This document shows, piece by piece, positions 44,783-55,988 of a DNA stretch of 64,000 nt. The notes under the pieces were generated by a model that worked only from the letters and a program-made list of their open reading frames with translations, had not been told where the DNA came from and did no database searches. The DNA comes from Apodospora peruviana (taxonomy: Eukaryota > Ascomycota > Sordariomycetes > Sordariales > Lasiosphaeriaceae). Where the stretch lies: positions 1,302,001-1,366,000 of the forward strand of contig JAUEDM010000009.1 of NCBI GenBank assembly GCA_033439685.1, read 5' to 3'. Positions within the stretch are counted from its first letter, which is position 1, and each line of letters starts with the position of its first letter. The position numbers were made by a program, and so were the translations under genes.

Positions 44783-45531
44783 ATGCACGACAGGATCGAC
44801 AAGCCCTTCCCTTCGAGACGGCTGGTTTTTGTATCTACCGCTTACGCCCATTTTCCGTCTCTACATCGCAACGATCAAAAACAGCACAGGGTGGCGGAAT
44901 CCTGCTACAACCAGTCATCCCACAAAACCGCCGGCATCCCGCTGAGGGAATATACCCAAAAAGAATGGGACGACGCGCTCGCCGCGCGCGGCTACCGTGG
45001 GATCAGCGACGTCGGTTCACTTTTCGGGACTTCGTTGGTCAGAGCGTACCCTTACTCAAAAATCATTCTGGTTTCGCGGGATATCGATAGCCGGGTCGAG
45101 TCCATCAACACAGTATTTGGTGGTCGCAGGTTCTAGTTTCAACTGGTTCGCGGCTATGGGGCTGCTTATGCCCGGCTGGGCAGGGGTCGACGCACTCGCG
45201 ACGGAGCCGACGACGGTATTGGATAAGCAGGAAGCGGAGGGGTTGAGGAAGACGGGGAGATTTTTGGAGCCGAGATTGGAGGATGATAGGTGGAAGCCCT
45301 TGTACGATTTTTTGGACGTCGACAAGGTTCTTGAGAGGAGGTTTCCGAAGGTTAATGAGGGGGAGACGTTGGAGAAGAACATGAGGAGGTTTTTTCGTTG
45401 CGCATGTTTTGTAGGCGGTGCTGATTTTGCTGGTTGGTGTGGTTGGTCTCGTGGGGGTTGTTTATCTTGCGTTGCGGTACGATTCTTGGGGCTCAGTTAA
45501 GGGCAAAAACTATGTATTTAATATAAATTAA
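44783..45531 (+). pseudogene. Sulfotransferase-like P-loop family protein, decayed
   Basis: Three pieces in different frames match the order of the fungal Sulfotransfer_4-like family. Piece 1 (to 45136) has EYTQKEWDDALAARGYRGIS and SLVRAYPYSKIILVSRDIDS. Piece 2 (about 45137-45412) has GRFLEPRLEDDRWKPLYDFL and RRFPKVNEGETLEKNMRRF. Piece 3 (45415-45531) reads AVLILLVGVVGLVGVVYLAL, a C-terminal membrane helix often found in this family. The gaps between the pieces (about 24 and 27 nt) are too short for introns, so frameshifts are the simplest explanation. The expected N-terminal P-loop (G-x-G-x-T-G-T type) is not visible. The biochemical role of the family is unsettled. Confidence 0.6.
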
Positions 45532-46223
45532 TAGGTGTGAGAGCAAACCGGATATTCACTTGGTCTTTCTTTGGTAACTGCGTGAGGGTTAAGACACCCT
45601 ACTTATATTGAAGTGGGTGGGGTTCCGCGATTTTCTTTTCTAGGTACTTACAGTGAGTCGACAGTTGGGCGTGTCCATGTTATGATTCGATGCAGTCCCT
45701 CAAGCGTAAATTGCACCCCTTGCACCGGTCGTCCTTGACAACAGCCTTGGGTTAGGTCACCACATGCAAGCGAGCACAGAATATCTTATCTGGGAACAGT
45801 GATCAATGATGTAAACCGAAAAAGTCTATATATATCCAAAAACAAGAAGAATCAAGTACATGAGGAGAATGTGAGAACAAGAAGATGAAGTGATATATAC
45901 ATCAGAAGTTGAGAGAAGATATGTGACAGGTAATCAAGTGTGAAATATGTACAGCTTGAAGGAAGGCCAAAGGCAAGGCAACATATATGCAAGAAGGAAG
46001 AAGGCGGAACAAGAAGCTTCAAAGTATGTGCATGAAGGAGAAAGTCGACTTGAAAAAAAGGGGGGAAAGGAAGAAAGAAACACAGAAAGGATGCAGAATA
46101 TATACAGCAGAGAAAGGAAGAAAGAGGAGAATGGGAGAGACATCATCATATCCAGCATCTCTAGCGTCATATCGTCAGAGCATGTTGTTGTCATGACTGG
46201 ATTCGGTGTGGTGAGGACATCAC
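45532..46223. other. 3' flank of GH16 gene with long purine-rich tract
   Basis: From about 45840 to 46140 the plus strand is dominated by A and G (many GAAG/GAGA words), so the GH16 transcript would carry a pyrimidine-rich 3' end. No gene is supported. Confidence 0.5.
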
Positions 46224-47084
46224 CTAGTTGGAGACGTAGTGGCCGACATACGCGACCTCCATCAGGGATCCCCAACCGTCCTGGGTGTTGCCGTTGGGGT
46301 TTCCGGGCCAGGTACCGCCAACGGCAACGTTCAGGATAAAGTACATGGGCTTGTGGATCAAGCTGTCCCACACGGCCTGGTTGTTGATGCGCGCACCGTT
46401 GACCTGGTGGAACTGCTGACCGTCGCGGTACCAGGTGATGGTCTCGGCACGCCAGTCGCTCGGGGTGCGGTCCCAGACGACGCGCCACGTGTGCCAGCCC
46501 TGGTCGGGGAAGTCGATGTTGTTGCCGATGCCGTTGAACTCATTGCAGATACCGCCCGGCGAGACGTCGCAGTGGATGGTGCCGTAGCCGCGCAGCTGCC
46601 CGTTGACGGTCTCAAGCACGTCGACCTCACCGCAGGCCGGCCAGATGGTGCCGTGGCGCATTGAGTCGCCGAGGAGCCAGAAGGCGGGCCAGATGCCTTG
46701 CTTCTTGTCGATGCTGTTGCCGCCGAAGCGGATCTCGGCCTGCGCGAGGGTTCGCTTACCGGCCTGCGGGGTGAAGGTGTACTTGGACTCAATGCGGCCC
46801 GACGTCCAGCCCGAGGTGGTGCCGCTCTCGCGCCACGGGATCAACTGGAGCGTCTCCCCACCGCTGTGCTGCACGTTGCGGTTGGAGGCACGGTAGTCCT
46901 GGAGCTCGCTGTTGACGCCGAGGTTGCGGTTAATGATCTCCCAGTTGTTGCCGTTGGGGAGGGAGCCGGCGGCCCCGTTGAAGGTCTCGGCCCACTTGAG
47001 GCTGTATCCGTTGACGGACGGGGCTGCCCAGGCCGCCACCTGTGTGGACAGGGCCGGGAGGAGGAGGGCCGGGTTGAAACGCAT
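46224..47084 (-). CDS. Secreted GH16 glucanase-like protein
   Basis: Intronless gene of 286 residues, started at ATG 47084 (MRFNPALLLPALSTQVAAWA), which opens a signal peptide of about 20 residues. The frame upstream of this ATG is leader sequence. The GH16 catalytic motif E-x-D-x-x-E is present as GEVDVLE (Glu153, Asp155, Glu158), with Glu153 the likely nucleophile and Glu158 the acid/base. Flanking family features are GIWPAFWLLG, WHTWRVVWDR and MYFILNVAVGGTWPG. GH16 enzymes of this layout cleave beta-1,3(4)-glucans by a retaining mechanism. A role in cell-wall or plant-wall glucan breakdown is inferred. There is no GPI signal or extra binding domain. It is intact despite lying between pseudogenes. 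Confidence 0.92.
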   Translation of the reverse strand: MRFNPALLLPALSTQVAAWAAPSVNGYSLKWAETFNGAAGSLPNGNNWEIINRNLGVNSELQDYRASNRNVQHSGGETLQLIPWRESGTTSGWTSGRIESKYTFTPQAGKRTLAQAEIRFGGNSIDKKQGIWPAFWLLGDSMRHGTIWPACGEVDVLETVNGQLRGYGTIHCDVSPGGICNEFNGIGNNIDFPDQGWHTWRVVWDRTPSDWRAETITWYRDGQQFHQVNGARINNQAVWDSLIHKPMYFILNVAVGGTWPGNPNGNTQDGWGSLMEVAYVGHYVSN

Positions 47085-47157
47085 CTTGTGGTATGGCTTA
47101 TATAGGTATACAAGTGTTGATCTGTGAAGCTTAAATGAATGAAAGACAGTAGATCGC

Positions 47158-47190
47158 AATATATATAGATCCAAATTGGATATATATAGG
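47158..47190 (-). promoter_or_regulatory. TATA-rich palindrome upstream of GH16
   Basis: Two TATATATA blocks flank a short centre (GATCCAAATTGGA) and form an inverted repeat about 75-105 bp upstream of the GH16 ATG. This is a reasonable position for a TATA box. Its use is inferred. Confidence 0.5.
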
Positions 47191-49943
47191 AAGTGGAACA
47201 GAAAGGAGCGTGCGAGTAGCGTGAGCTGTTCAAGCAAAAAAAAAAAGGAGTGTATCGCAGCTCGAGGCTTGCGTGTGATGGTTAAGGAATGGATGGAATG
47301 CCAGGTAATTGTGATCGACGCTGAGTACAGAGATAAAAACCACGAGGAGACTGGCGCGATGGCCGAGTTAAGTACTCAGAACTTTTTCCCAAGGGAGCGG
47401 TTCTCCTGATCAAAAAGACACGACTGAGACTCGGATAGGTGGTGGGGCCAGATCAGAAGGTGTGTGATCAGAGACACAGAACGACACGCCGAGCGGGCAG
47501 AAGAACGCGCCGCATGGGAAGGTACAGGACGATGAGTTTACCAAGCTTCCATGAATGAGACGTTCTGTTCCCAACTTACCTGCATTGCCATTTCTTACCA
47601 TGCCATGCCCCGTGGATTGCTGGAGCTGAGGGGGGTCGAGGACCCTGGCTGGGCATATTTCCAAGTTCCACTGTGTTTGCGTACACTGGAGATGCGATCT
47701 GACTGGTCTGACGGCTGGCCAGGGACAGGGCGAATCACCAACGGACTGAGCCGCTGCGACCCCTAGTCCGGGGAATTGGACAGGTCCGGACGGCACAGGG
47801 CTCTCTCTCTTCCCGGGCCTACTTACAAGGCGGACGGACCGGCACATTGCTGGAGTTTCGTTTGACATTGCGTGGGGAGATAAGTTGAGAGAGGGAGGAG
47901 GACCAGCGGCGGTACTTTTGGCTCTAATTGGCTTATTTTCTGCCGATGTGATGTACTTGGATTTTACCAACGACTGTTTGGTCTGGTTCCTACATCCGTC
48001 TGAACATGGGTCCCCTGGGGGAACATCATGCAAGTGCTGGTTTGCCCGCGGGAACGAATCCCCGGTTGGGAAGTTGAAGCGGCGCGGTAGTGCAGCTGGA
48101 GATTCGATCAACGGCAAACGGTTCCTGACGTGCCGGGCAAAAGGCGGCTCAATGGCATCCATCACTCTATCTCGCCGATCTGGGGCCCGGGCGGTGCACC
48201 CCACGCTCCGTCTGTGGGACCACATTCCGGGTTCTTGGGTTGTAGCGCTGCGGCTTGGTGCAAGCAAATAATGGAATTGCGCCGAGGGATCTAGTAAAAG
48301 TAGCATGTTATCATCTGTGCCCGTCTCTGCGTCGATTAGTGTAACGTTGTCTCGCCGTGGCTTTGGAGAAGATGCAAAGCCAAATCACAATCGATGACTG
48401 TGGTGAAGCCATGAAGGTGCAGTTAGCATGGTGTCCAAGTGAGACTGGGAAATTGTTTCTTTTTTTTTTTTTTTTTTTTTCTTCCGTCTCGGTTAACTTT
48501 GCCGCTTGGGCACTGCGAGTCTAGATCTTTTGCTTCGAATTGTGCCCAGCAGGCGATGCGTCTCGAGTCCAAGTCACAATGGAAGGTCGCACGGATGTCA
48601 TTGGATGGGTTGGAAGACGTCGAAATTATTCAATTTTCAGGGGCACTTGGACTGTTGGGTGGGTGGGGGAATTGGACCCCACCACAGGTCGCCACACCAG
48701 CGCCTCGACTTGTTTCGCGTGTCTGTGGTGCCTGAGCTTGGTCCGCGCACGGTCAAGCCACTCGTGGGAAAGGGAAGTACTCGGTGCGGGACTTGTCCCA
48801 CGCTGGGGACAGTGAGACAGCACCAGGCACGTTCCCTAAAGTTCAAGATCGTCCGTCACTCGCGGGGTCCTCCGGGGTCCTACGGATGGTCACCGGTCAT
48901 CGGATATCAGGACAGCGACCCCAACCGCCCCTTCTCAATCACTTTCAGCTCGTCACCGGGTTTTCTGTCGCTTGCGAGTTCCATCTGTCGACCACACGCG
49001 TAAAACGTGTCTATTGCCTTTTGGCGCAGCCATCACGGCTCACCGCCATCTGATACACACACAGCATTGAGAGCAATTTTCTTTCGGCTTCATTTTCACA
49101 GTTACTGGTCAGATTTTCGGCGTAACAAGCCGAGAGCTCCTCATCGTCGGCCGGCACGTCATTCCCTCAGTTCGGCCTTTTTATTCTCCCGGTGAGGCGC
49201 ATGACCTGGCCGCAACGCTGCCCCAGGATGTCCCCGAGACCCCGGGACCATTCGTGCAGCCCGCCTTCAAGCTCTTCTAGCGATATCAGTCCGAGGCAGT
49301 CATATGGCGACGAGAGCTTCACGAGATTCGCTGGGCTAGTTGTAACGCGCTATGTTGCGGATGCATCATGAAAGCTGCTGGAGTGCTCATCGACACTAAT
49401 GAGCTCACTGCGCGTGTGGAAAGTTGGGTGTCACGATGATACCGCTGACTTTCTTTGGTGAGTTGATTTGACGGTATGTTGCGAATAGCTTCCAAGTGCA
49501 GAAAAATGCCAGTGTTGGAATAAGAAACGCTATTGCAAATGCCGTCGCTCGGGCAACATCGTCAGCAGATATAACCTGGCAGTGCCTGGCTCCCAGCTGC
49601 CAAGATTTTTCATTTCTGTTCGAAGCAAAAGCTGGGCAGAATCAACCAACTTGCAGTCAGAGAAAACCACTTTCACCATTTGTTTAATCGATTCCGTGTT
49701 ATCTTCGTCTCGTCCTAGCACCAATGGTTTTCTCGTCCTGGATGCGTTTGCTCAAGATTTGCTTAGGAAGTTGGGAGCAGCCGTAGCCTCCGGCTCGACG
49801 CCACTGCTGTCACGGGACTTCCAATCGCGCTTAATCGCGTGAATTTTCAGGCGCGTTCCTCCCGACCTCGACATTCAGCGACCACGTGAATACACTCGAC
49901 AAACATCATCACTTAAACAACAGCATCAACGGCATTCGCAATC
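47191..49943. other. Long gene-poor region
   Basis: 2.75 kb with no supported gene. A minus-strand frame at 47410-48306 stays open by length only. A T homopolymer of more than 20 bases lies at about 48459-48480. The rest shows no homology I can name. Confidence 0.35.
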
Positions 49944-50065
49944 ATGATGGAACCCAAGTCCAGCTCACGGAGGAGTTCAAAAAGTACACGCGACAACATC
50001 ATCACTTCAATTACAACCGTTGCAATCATGACGAAACCCAACTCCAGCTCACAGAGAAATTCCAT
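49891..50065 (+). repeat. Direct duplication with 94-bp period over the BTB gene start
   Basis: Copies starting at 49891 and 49985 share TACAC(T/G)CGAC, CATCATCACTT, GCAATCATGA, GGAACCCAA/GAAACCCAA and CCAGCTCAC. Each copy carries an ATG in the context GCAATCATGA, so the duplication doubled the leader and start region. Confidence 0.75.
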
Positions 50066-50856
50066 AGGAATCTCACAACCTTCCATAGACCCTGATGGAG
50101 ACTTGGTGCTTAGCGTCGGATTCGAAACGACCTTTGAGCCAATTGAGTTTAGGGTCTGCTCCTCTGCAATGACACGTGCTTCGCCTGTTTGGAAGCGGAT
50201 GCTTTCCGGCCAGTGGGCCGAGTCGAAGCCCGAAACGGGTGAATGGATCGTAATACTCCCGGAAGATAATCCGAACGCTTTGGAGACCGTTCTGGAGATT
50301 GTACACTGCAAACTCTACAAATCCATGTTTTCGAAGAGCACCTCGGATCTTTTCGACATCACAGTCACCGCCAACAAGTATGATCTTATCCATTGTACAC
50401 TACTTTCGTTGACGTCTGGGGTTCGAATGTGATGAATGAGGCGGACAACTCACGAAAAGAAACTGGCCGTTTTTATGAGCTGACTCCGCAGGTAATGTAC
50501 ATAGCCTGGCAAACAGGCCACGCTGAACTTTTCTAAAGGGAGCTGGGTATAATAGGTCTCGATACAAGTCTGGACATAGACGGCAGCCTTATCCTGGGAG
50601 ACGGTCGTTTGGATCGGTATTTACATCTTGGGCCGGTCGACATCCTTGGTTAGTAGAATGCCTTCACTCACGGTCATTACGCTCCGTATGCTGATCACCA
50701 ACCTCAGAACTTGTCACCCAGCACCGGACCCGCGCGATCCAGCTAGTGCTGGAGTTCATGAACGAGCAAATTAAGAAACGCACCAATCCCGCCAGCACCC
50801 CTGCCTGCAAAGCAAAATCCAACGCAAAATCTTGGGAAATGTACGGGAGTAAATGA
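49944..50856 (+). pseudogene. BTB/POZ domain protein, broken
   Basis: The first frame (ATG 49944) has a Ser-rich leader and then a BTB/POZ core: DPDGDLVLSVG, FRVCSSAMTRASPVWKRML and PEDNPNALETVLEIVHCKLY, followed by ITVTANKYDLIH. A one-base shift at about 50394-50405 is needed to continue with FVDVWGSNVMNEADN and MYIAWQTGHAELF. An in-frame TAA at 50534-50536 follows. The same frame then resumes RELGIIGLDTSLDIDGSLIL and, over a plausible intron, ELVTQHRTRAIQLVLEFMNE to a TGA at 50854-50856. Fungal BTB proteins of this length are a large family of unknown function. Two lesions make it a pseudogene. It lies immediately left of the recombinase gene. Confidence 0.72.
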
Positions 50857-51242
50857 TGACTCAGCAGGCTTAGCGCGTCGGTCGCCCGATGTTTTACCGA
50901 ACAAGATCCCGTTCGCGTTCCCGGACCACCACCGTCTCCGTAACGACCTACAAACGGCAGCAGCAACGGAGGCCGGAAGTTGTCGCCCATTCTACTTCGT
51001 TCACACCCATGGATTCCTCCGGAACACCTCCCGCGCATTCGCGATGGAGGTGCATTTTTGGGCGCCAGGATCCCCTCGGGGCTGTCGTCAAGGGTGCGAA
51101 CCAACCACGTCCCTAGGACCGGTGCCAGCTCGCTCATGCCCTCGAGGCACCCATCCTGCCTCTTCCCCCAACCCCAGAATTCTCTTCCTCTCTTTCTCAT
51201 CATTCTTCCTACTTCTAACGCGCTCGTTAACTCTTGCTCACT

Positions 51243-54200
51243 ATGACGATACAATACCAATCGCGCTTCTCTGGGGGAGACCAGGAAAGCATCAATAAGC
51301 TCCTCCAGGATTACTTGGACAACGCTATAGAGGAGGAGGGTAACGATCAGCCCTTTGTTGCTCTAGGCACGCAAGAGGAGCGCAATAGAGTATGGACGGC
51401 CTGGACCGAGTATGTCTTCCCACCTCCCCCCTTCCTTCCCAGGCGTCCCCATAATCCAAATCTCGACATTACGCATAGCATAATGTATTAATGTGTTACT
51501 AATTTCATAACATTATAAAGTTTCTGTGGTCTTACCCAAAGAAAAGAGGGTGAAATTAACCACCTCGGTATTCCTGAGATGTATGTAGCCCGCTATTGAG
51601 CTCGAAAACTGGTACTAACTGAGTGAAGCTGTCAGAATGTCGACCCCTGCCGCTTCTGGGTGGACTTTGCTCGGGAGCCCTCGGCCCCAAGGGTTCAGGC
51701 ACCAGTCCAGGCATTTATACACCAATATGTGCAGAACTCCGTCAAAGAACGTATCGTGTTGGGACCAGAGGAGCGAGCCATGGTCCGCACGCTCAACTCC
51801 GCTTACAGTGTCATTGAGGTTTGGCGGAGGCTCGTCGCAGCGGCTGATTTCAAGGTCCTCCGTGGCGAGCGGAAAGCGTTGCGGGGAAGGGAGAAATATC
51901 AGGAGGCCGACCGGCTTTTCCTAAGGTGGGAGCAAGAAGGCGAAAAACGTGATGGACCAGCCTATCTAATCGTCCAGGTATGTGAAACCAGATTGGATAC
52001 ATTCCCCTTCAGCCTTCTCGACCCCCTCCCACTTTATTGTGTCATGGTGTAGCTTCCTTGGCGGCTCTATTTCCTTGCACTTTGTCGGTTTCGCGCTTCT
52101 TCTCTTGGTATGGTTTGCTAATTAGTGCCTCACCAGTGGATTCTCCTCAAACTGTCGCCAAAGCTTAACTTGGAGATCAACTCGCTGTACGTAAAGGTTG
52201 AAGCGACAGCAGCAGATATCATTGTCATTCTTCTTGCACTATATCAGCGTGCCGAAGATATACCGGCCACGCCACTTACGAGGATATCGTTCCATGCCGC
52301 AGTACTTCTCGGCAGTACCGGTGGTTTCCGTCCGGGGAGCCTTATGAATACGCTGTGTCGGCAGTACACCTTGTCCATCGTGCGCAATCCCGATGATAGG
52401 ACCCAGAGGAGGATCATTCTTACACCCAATATCGGTCGGAACAAGATCAAGAAGCAACAAATGACTTGCAAATACAGGAAGCAAAAATCGTGCGTAATTC
52501 CATGCTTGATAAATTGGAGTCCAAGAGCTGACGAGGTGCATTCTAACCTCCTATTACAGTGTAGCCTACTCTGTCCCTCTCGTACCTTTCCCCGTCCTCT
52601 GTCTGACGAGTCTCATAGTTTCCCGGGCGTTGGAAATGGGCGCGTTGGAAACTCCCTATAAATCGGCCCACGACCTTCTCCACTGTCCAAACCTTGGTAG
52701 GACCGACCGCCTCGACATTCCTTGGAAGGAGGAATTCCTAGACAAGCCTCTTTTCCCACTGAGCTACCCACAGTTTTACGAGCTGTGGATGCGGTGCCTC
52801 CTTGTTGTAGGCTGCCGTAGGCCTATCCGCCCATATGCTCTTCGTGTCGGTGCTGGAGCCCGCATGGATGGTATGTTGCTCCCGGATACTGATTATCACC
52901 AGACGTCGAATGGCTAACTGACGCACATTACAGAGAGCCTATCAAGCGCCCTACGGAACTATATCATGAGTCACTCAGGAGCCATCTTTGAAAACGATTA
53001 CCAAACAGGCGTCGTGCGACCTAATCTCGCCTCATTAGCGTTTGGACCCAAAGCGGTGAGCCGGGATGAAACACTTTTCAGCGAACTTCGCAACATGTCC
53101 CTTACACGTGACGAGGGCGCCCCCATCTCGGTGTCGGAGGAACAGATTGCCAAGTTTCGAAAACGAAATGATATCACCGAATTCCGCGCCATGATCATGG
53201 CCTCAACCGACAAGAGCGAGAAGACCAGACTCCACAACCAAATTAAAACCACGGTCAACACTTGCATTAAGCTGCAGCTCGACGTAGACCGACAGGCCTA
53301 TTTCAAGGAGGCGGACCGGTTGCGTCTCCAGGGTCTTGAGCCGGAGCCAACGCCCGGAGCGAAGGGTGCGGGTATAGCGGCACCGGTGGCCGCCCTTCTA
53401 TCACGCCCGAGACTGCAAAACAATGGTGATTCGTTAAACGTCGACGCAAGTGTGTCGGAGCGGTATATTGATGCACAGCTCCTGCACCTATCGTCTATCT
53501 CACCCAGGATTCCACAGGGGACTCCAAAGACATCGGCAGCTTCCAAGTCGCAACAGAGGTCTTGCTGTTTTGTCTGCTCCAGAGGCTTCGCAAACCGCTC
53601 TTGTCTCACACGGCACTTCCGGGATACCCATCTTGTCGACAGTACATTTGACAAGCCTCTCGCCTGCCGAGAGTGCAAGCGCGCTGGAGCGGCAGAGGTT
53701 ATCGTCCATGGCCTGGCGCAGTGGCGCAATCACCTCGAACATACCCATGGCTTGATCCATACACCAAGTGTCAATCCAGGTGTCAACCCTCGGGACTGTA
53801 TGTCAAACTCACTATTGATCTGTCTTCTCTGCGAGGCACCACCCATGGGGTCTACGACTACTCTCCTTAACCACATGAACCGAATCGAGATTCCTCGGTT
53901 TCGTAAGGACGGTCGCATCGCCTGTCACCCCTGTACTCGTGAGGGCCGAGTTGGTGGCGAACCTATGAGCATCTGGGAATGGCTGACGCACGCTCGAGTC
54001 GTCCACAAGTGGTCTCTCCCCCACGAACCTTGCCTTTTCTGCGGACATCTCTGCGCCCCAGGACGTGGCTTCCAGAAACATCTCGCCACCCAGCACAGCG
54101 AAAGGCTCGGAGAGACTCTAGAATGCGGCGCATGCATGGCTTCGGCAACGCCAGTAGAAGAAATGCAAGGGATTGAGGAACTCCTCCGGCATATCATAGA

Positions 54201-55122
54201 AAAGCACCCCTCACGACAAGCGGCGTCAAATGTTGCCAGAGGAAAACGCATGAGGCACAGCGATAACGAGGACACCGCTCCAACTGGTGAGAGCAAAGAG
54301 GGCAAAGAGGACGGCGACAACAGCGAGGACACTGCTCCAGCCGCCGAGGGCAAAGAGGACGGCGACAACAGCGAGTACACCCCCCCAGCTGCCGAGCGCA
54401 ACAGGGCCGCCACGTACAATAAGGAGGGACACTCCCCCGTCATAATATCCAATACCAACAACGATTTATGCGAGGACATGATTATCTACGCGCCAGCTAT
54501 CAATGAGCAGCAAAAGCGCTCTCTCGCAGAGGAACATCTCGCCACCCCGCACAGCGAAAGGCTCGGAGAGGCTCTAGAATGCAGCGGGTGCATGGCTTCA
54601 GCAACGCCAGTAGGAGAAATGCAAGGGATTGAGGAACTCCTCCAGCATACTATCGAAAAGCACCCCTCAGAACAAGCGGTAACAAAGATTGCTAGAGGAA
54701 AGCGTAAAAGGCACAGCGATAGCGAGCACGCGGCTCCAACTAGCGAGACCAAAGAGGGCAAAGTAGTCGGCGACAACGGCGAGTACACCCGCCCAGCTAC
54801 CAAGCGCAAGAGGGCCACCACGCACAATATGGCACATAACGAAGGGCACTCCCCCGTTGTGATATTCAATGCCGACAACGATCCGTGCGAGGACGTGATC
54901 ATCTGCGCGCCAACTATCAACGAGCAGCAAAGGCGCTCTCTCGCAGAGAATCATATGGGGCCAACCGCAATCCTGGATCCGGATTTCCTAAGGCACGTCG
55001 ACCCCGCCCTTCTCGCTCCGCAGCGGCCGGCCGCTTCTGCGCGCCAGACCGCCGCTGTGTCCTCGAGAAAATCCTCGAGAGAATCCTCAAGAAAGTCCTC
55101 GAGAATATCCTCGAAAGCCTAG
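51243..55122 (+). CDS. DUF3435 tyrosine recombinase (Starship captain-like) with C2H2 fingers
   Basis: Six exons (51243-51409, 51521-51580, 51629-51977, 52137-52489, 52560-52870, 52934-55122) join in phase to about 1142 residues; the borders of exons 2 and 3 are least sure. The DUF3435 domain spans exons 3-6. Candidate catalytic residues of a tyrosine recombinase are Arg in GGFRPGS (codon 52329), Arg in LRVGAGARMDG (52843), His in MSHSGAIF (52972) and Tyr in ENDYQTG (52999). The C-terminal half has a C2H2 finger (CCFVCSRGFANRSCLTRHFR) and other Cys/His pairs, then two tandem copies of a segment of about 145 residues, then a Ser/Arg tail. Such enzymes cut and join DNA to move whole Starships. 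No stop or frameshift is seen. It might instead be a domesticated captain relative. Confidence 0.8.
54064..54955 (+). repeat. Internal tandem duplication within the recombinase gene
   Basis: Two copies of about 435-450 bp (starting near 54082 and 54535) encode HLAT(Q/P)HSERLGE, then MASATPV, GIEELL and EKHPS. A Lys/Arg patch, an acidic repeat and NEQQ(K/R)RSLAE follow. Identity is high (over 75% by eye), so the duplication is fairly recent. Copy 1 also has a small internal repeat (KEDGDNSE). Confidence 0.85.
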
Positions 55123-55988
55123 TGGTTTAAAGATATTGCGGCCCTTAATGCTACCATGGCGGGCAGTCCTAGCGACGCCGCAGCCGCCGCTATGTCTAAG
55201 GGAGAGGACGTTGGAGACTAGTCTCGAGGCTGGACGAAGGGATGATCATATAATTATATATGCTTAATATTGTGTTAGATGTCAATATTATCACCGTACT
55301 GTAATGTCTCCTGTGTGATTTGTAATGCTAGTGATATGTTCATTTTTCCAAGGCAGGTAAATTGCGCCGGTCGCTTGGTTCAGGAGGCGCGCCACAGTAC
55401 GTGTAGGCGGGCAGGTGGTGACCCTGTGACTAAAACCGGGCCGAGCTAGCAAAATGACCGAGCCACCGCCGCATCCGGGTTTTGCCTGCCAAAGGTGCTA
55501 GTGTCCGGCTGAGGTGGCCGTCGGCTCCGGTATTCGTAACGCGGATTGCTCTGTCGATAATGGTATACCGGGCTTCTCTTCACACATACTGGGTCACGCT
55601 GGGCCGGAGGAAATGGTACCGTCATATGGAAATTATTCACGTATAGCATCTTCCACAATAGTTAGATATTACATCTATTAGATTCAATATAGCTAGGAGG
55701 TACAGATAAATGAAATGCCCTATTTTACAGTATCTTACGAGCAAGACTATGTAAGCTATCCCTCGAGTCGCTCCCTAATCGTGCTCTGATATTTTTCTCA
55801 TCGCGACTTAGGGTTAGGGTTAGCCCCTTTTCTCGCCTGTCCCCGTTCGTGTTCTCGTTCCGGCAGTCCACCAAGGTGTAGCCAACCACTAATACCGGCA
55901 TATAGCAAAGAACTTCCAAATTTTCTTAAATATTCCCTTTCTAACGATAGAATTTGTCTTGGCGGCTGGCATACCCAGAATAATCAAA
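55123..55988. other. Intergenic between recombinase and DUF3723 genes
   Basis: It contains a short vertebrate/fungal telomere-type repeat at 55808-55823. AT-rich words follow the recombinase stop. No gene is supported. Confidence 0.45.
55808..55823 (+). repeat. Short interstitial TTAGGG repeat
   Basis: TTAGGGTTAGGGTTAG, just under three units of the telomeric motif used by most filamentous fungi. It is too short to be a telomere scar with certainty. Confidence 0.6.

Noticed and set aside
47410..48306. Minus-strand frame of 298 codons with an ATG
   Set aside because: No domain, erratic composition with many Cys/Pro/Arg and no conserved pattern; probably open by chance in a gene-poor stretch.
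48459..48480. Long T homopolymer as a transposon poly(A) tail
   Set aside because: No reverse transcriptase or other retroelement sequence and no target duplication next to it.
50664..51260. Minus-strand frame of 198 codons
   Set aside because: Complement of the last BTB exon and the captain promoter; no independent signal.
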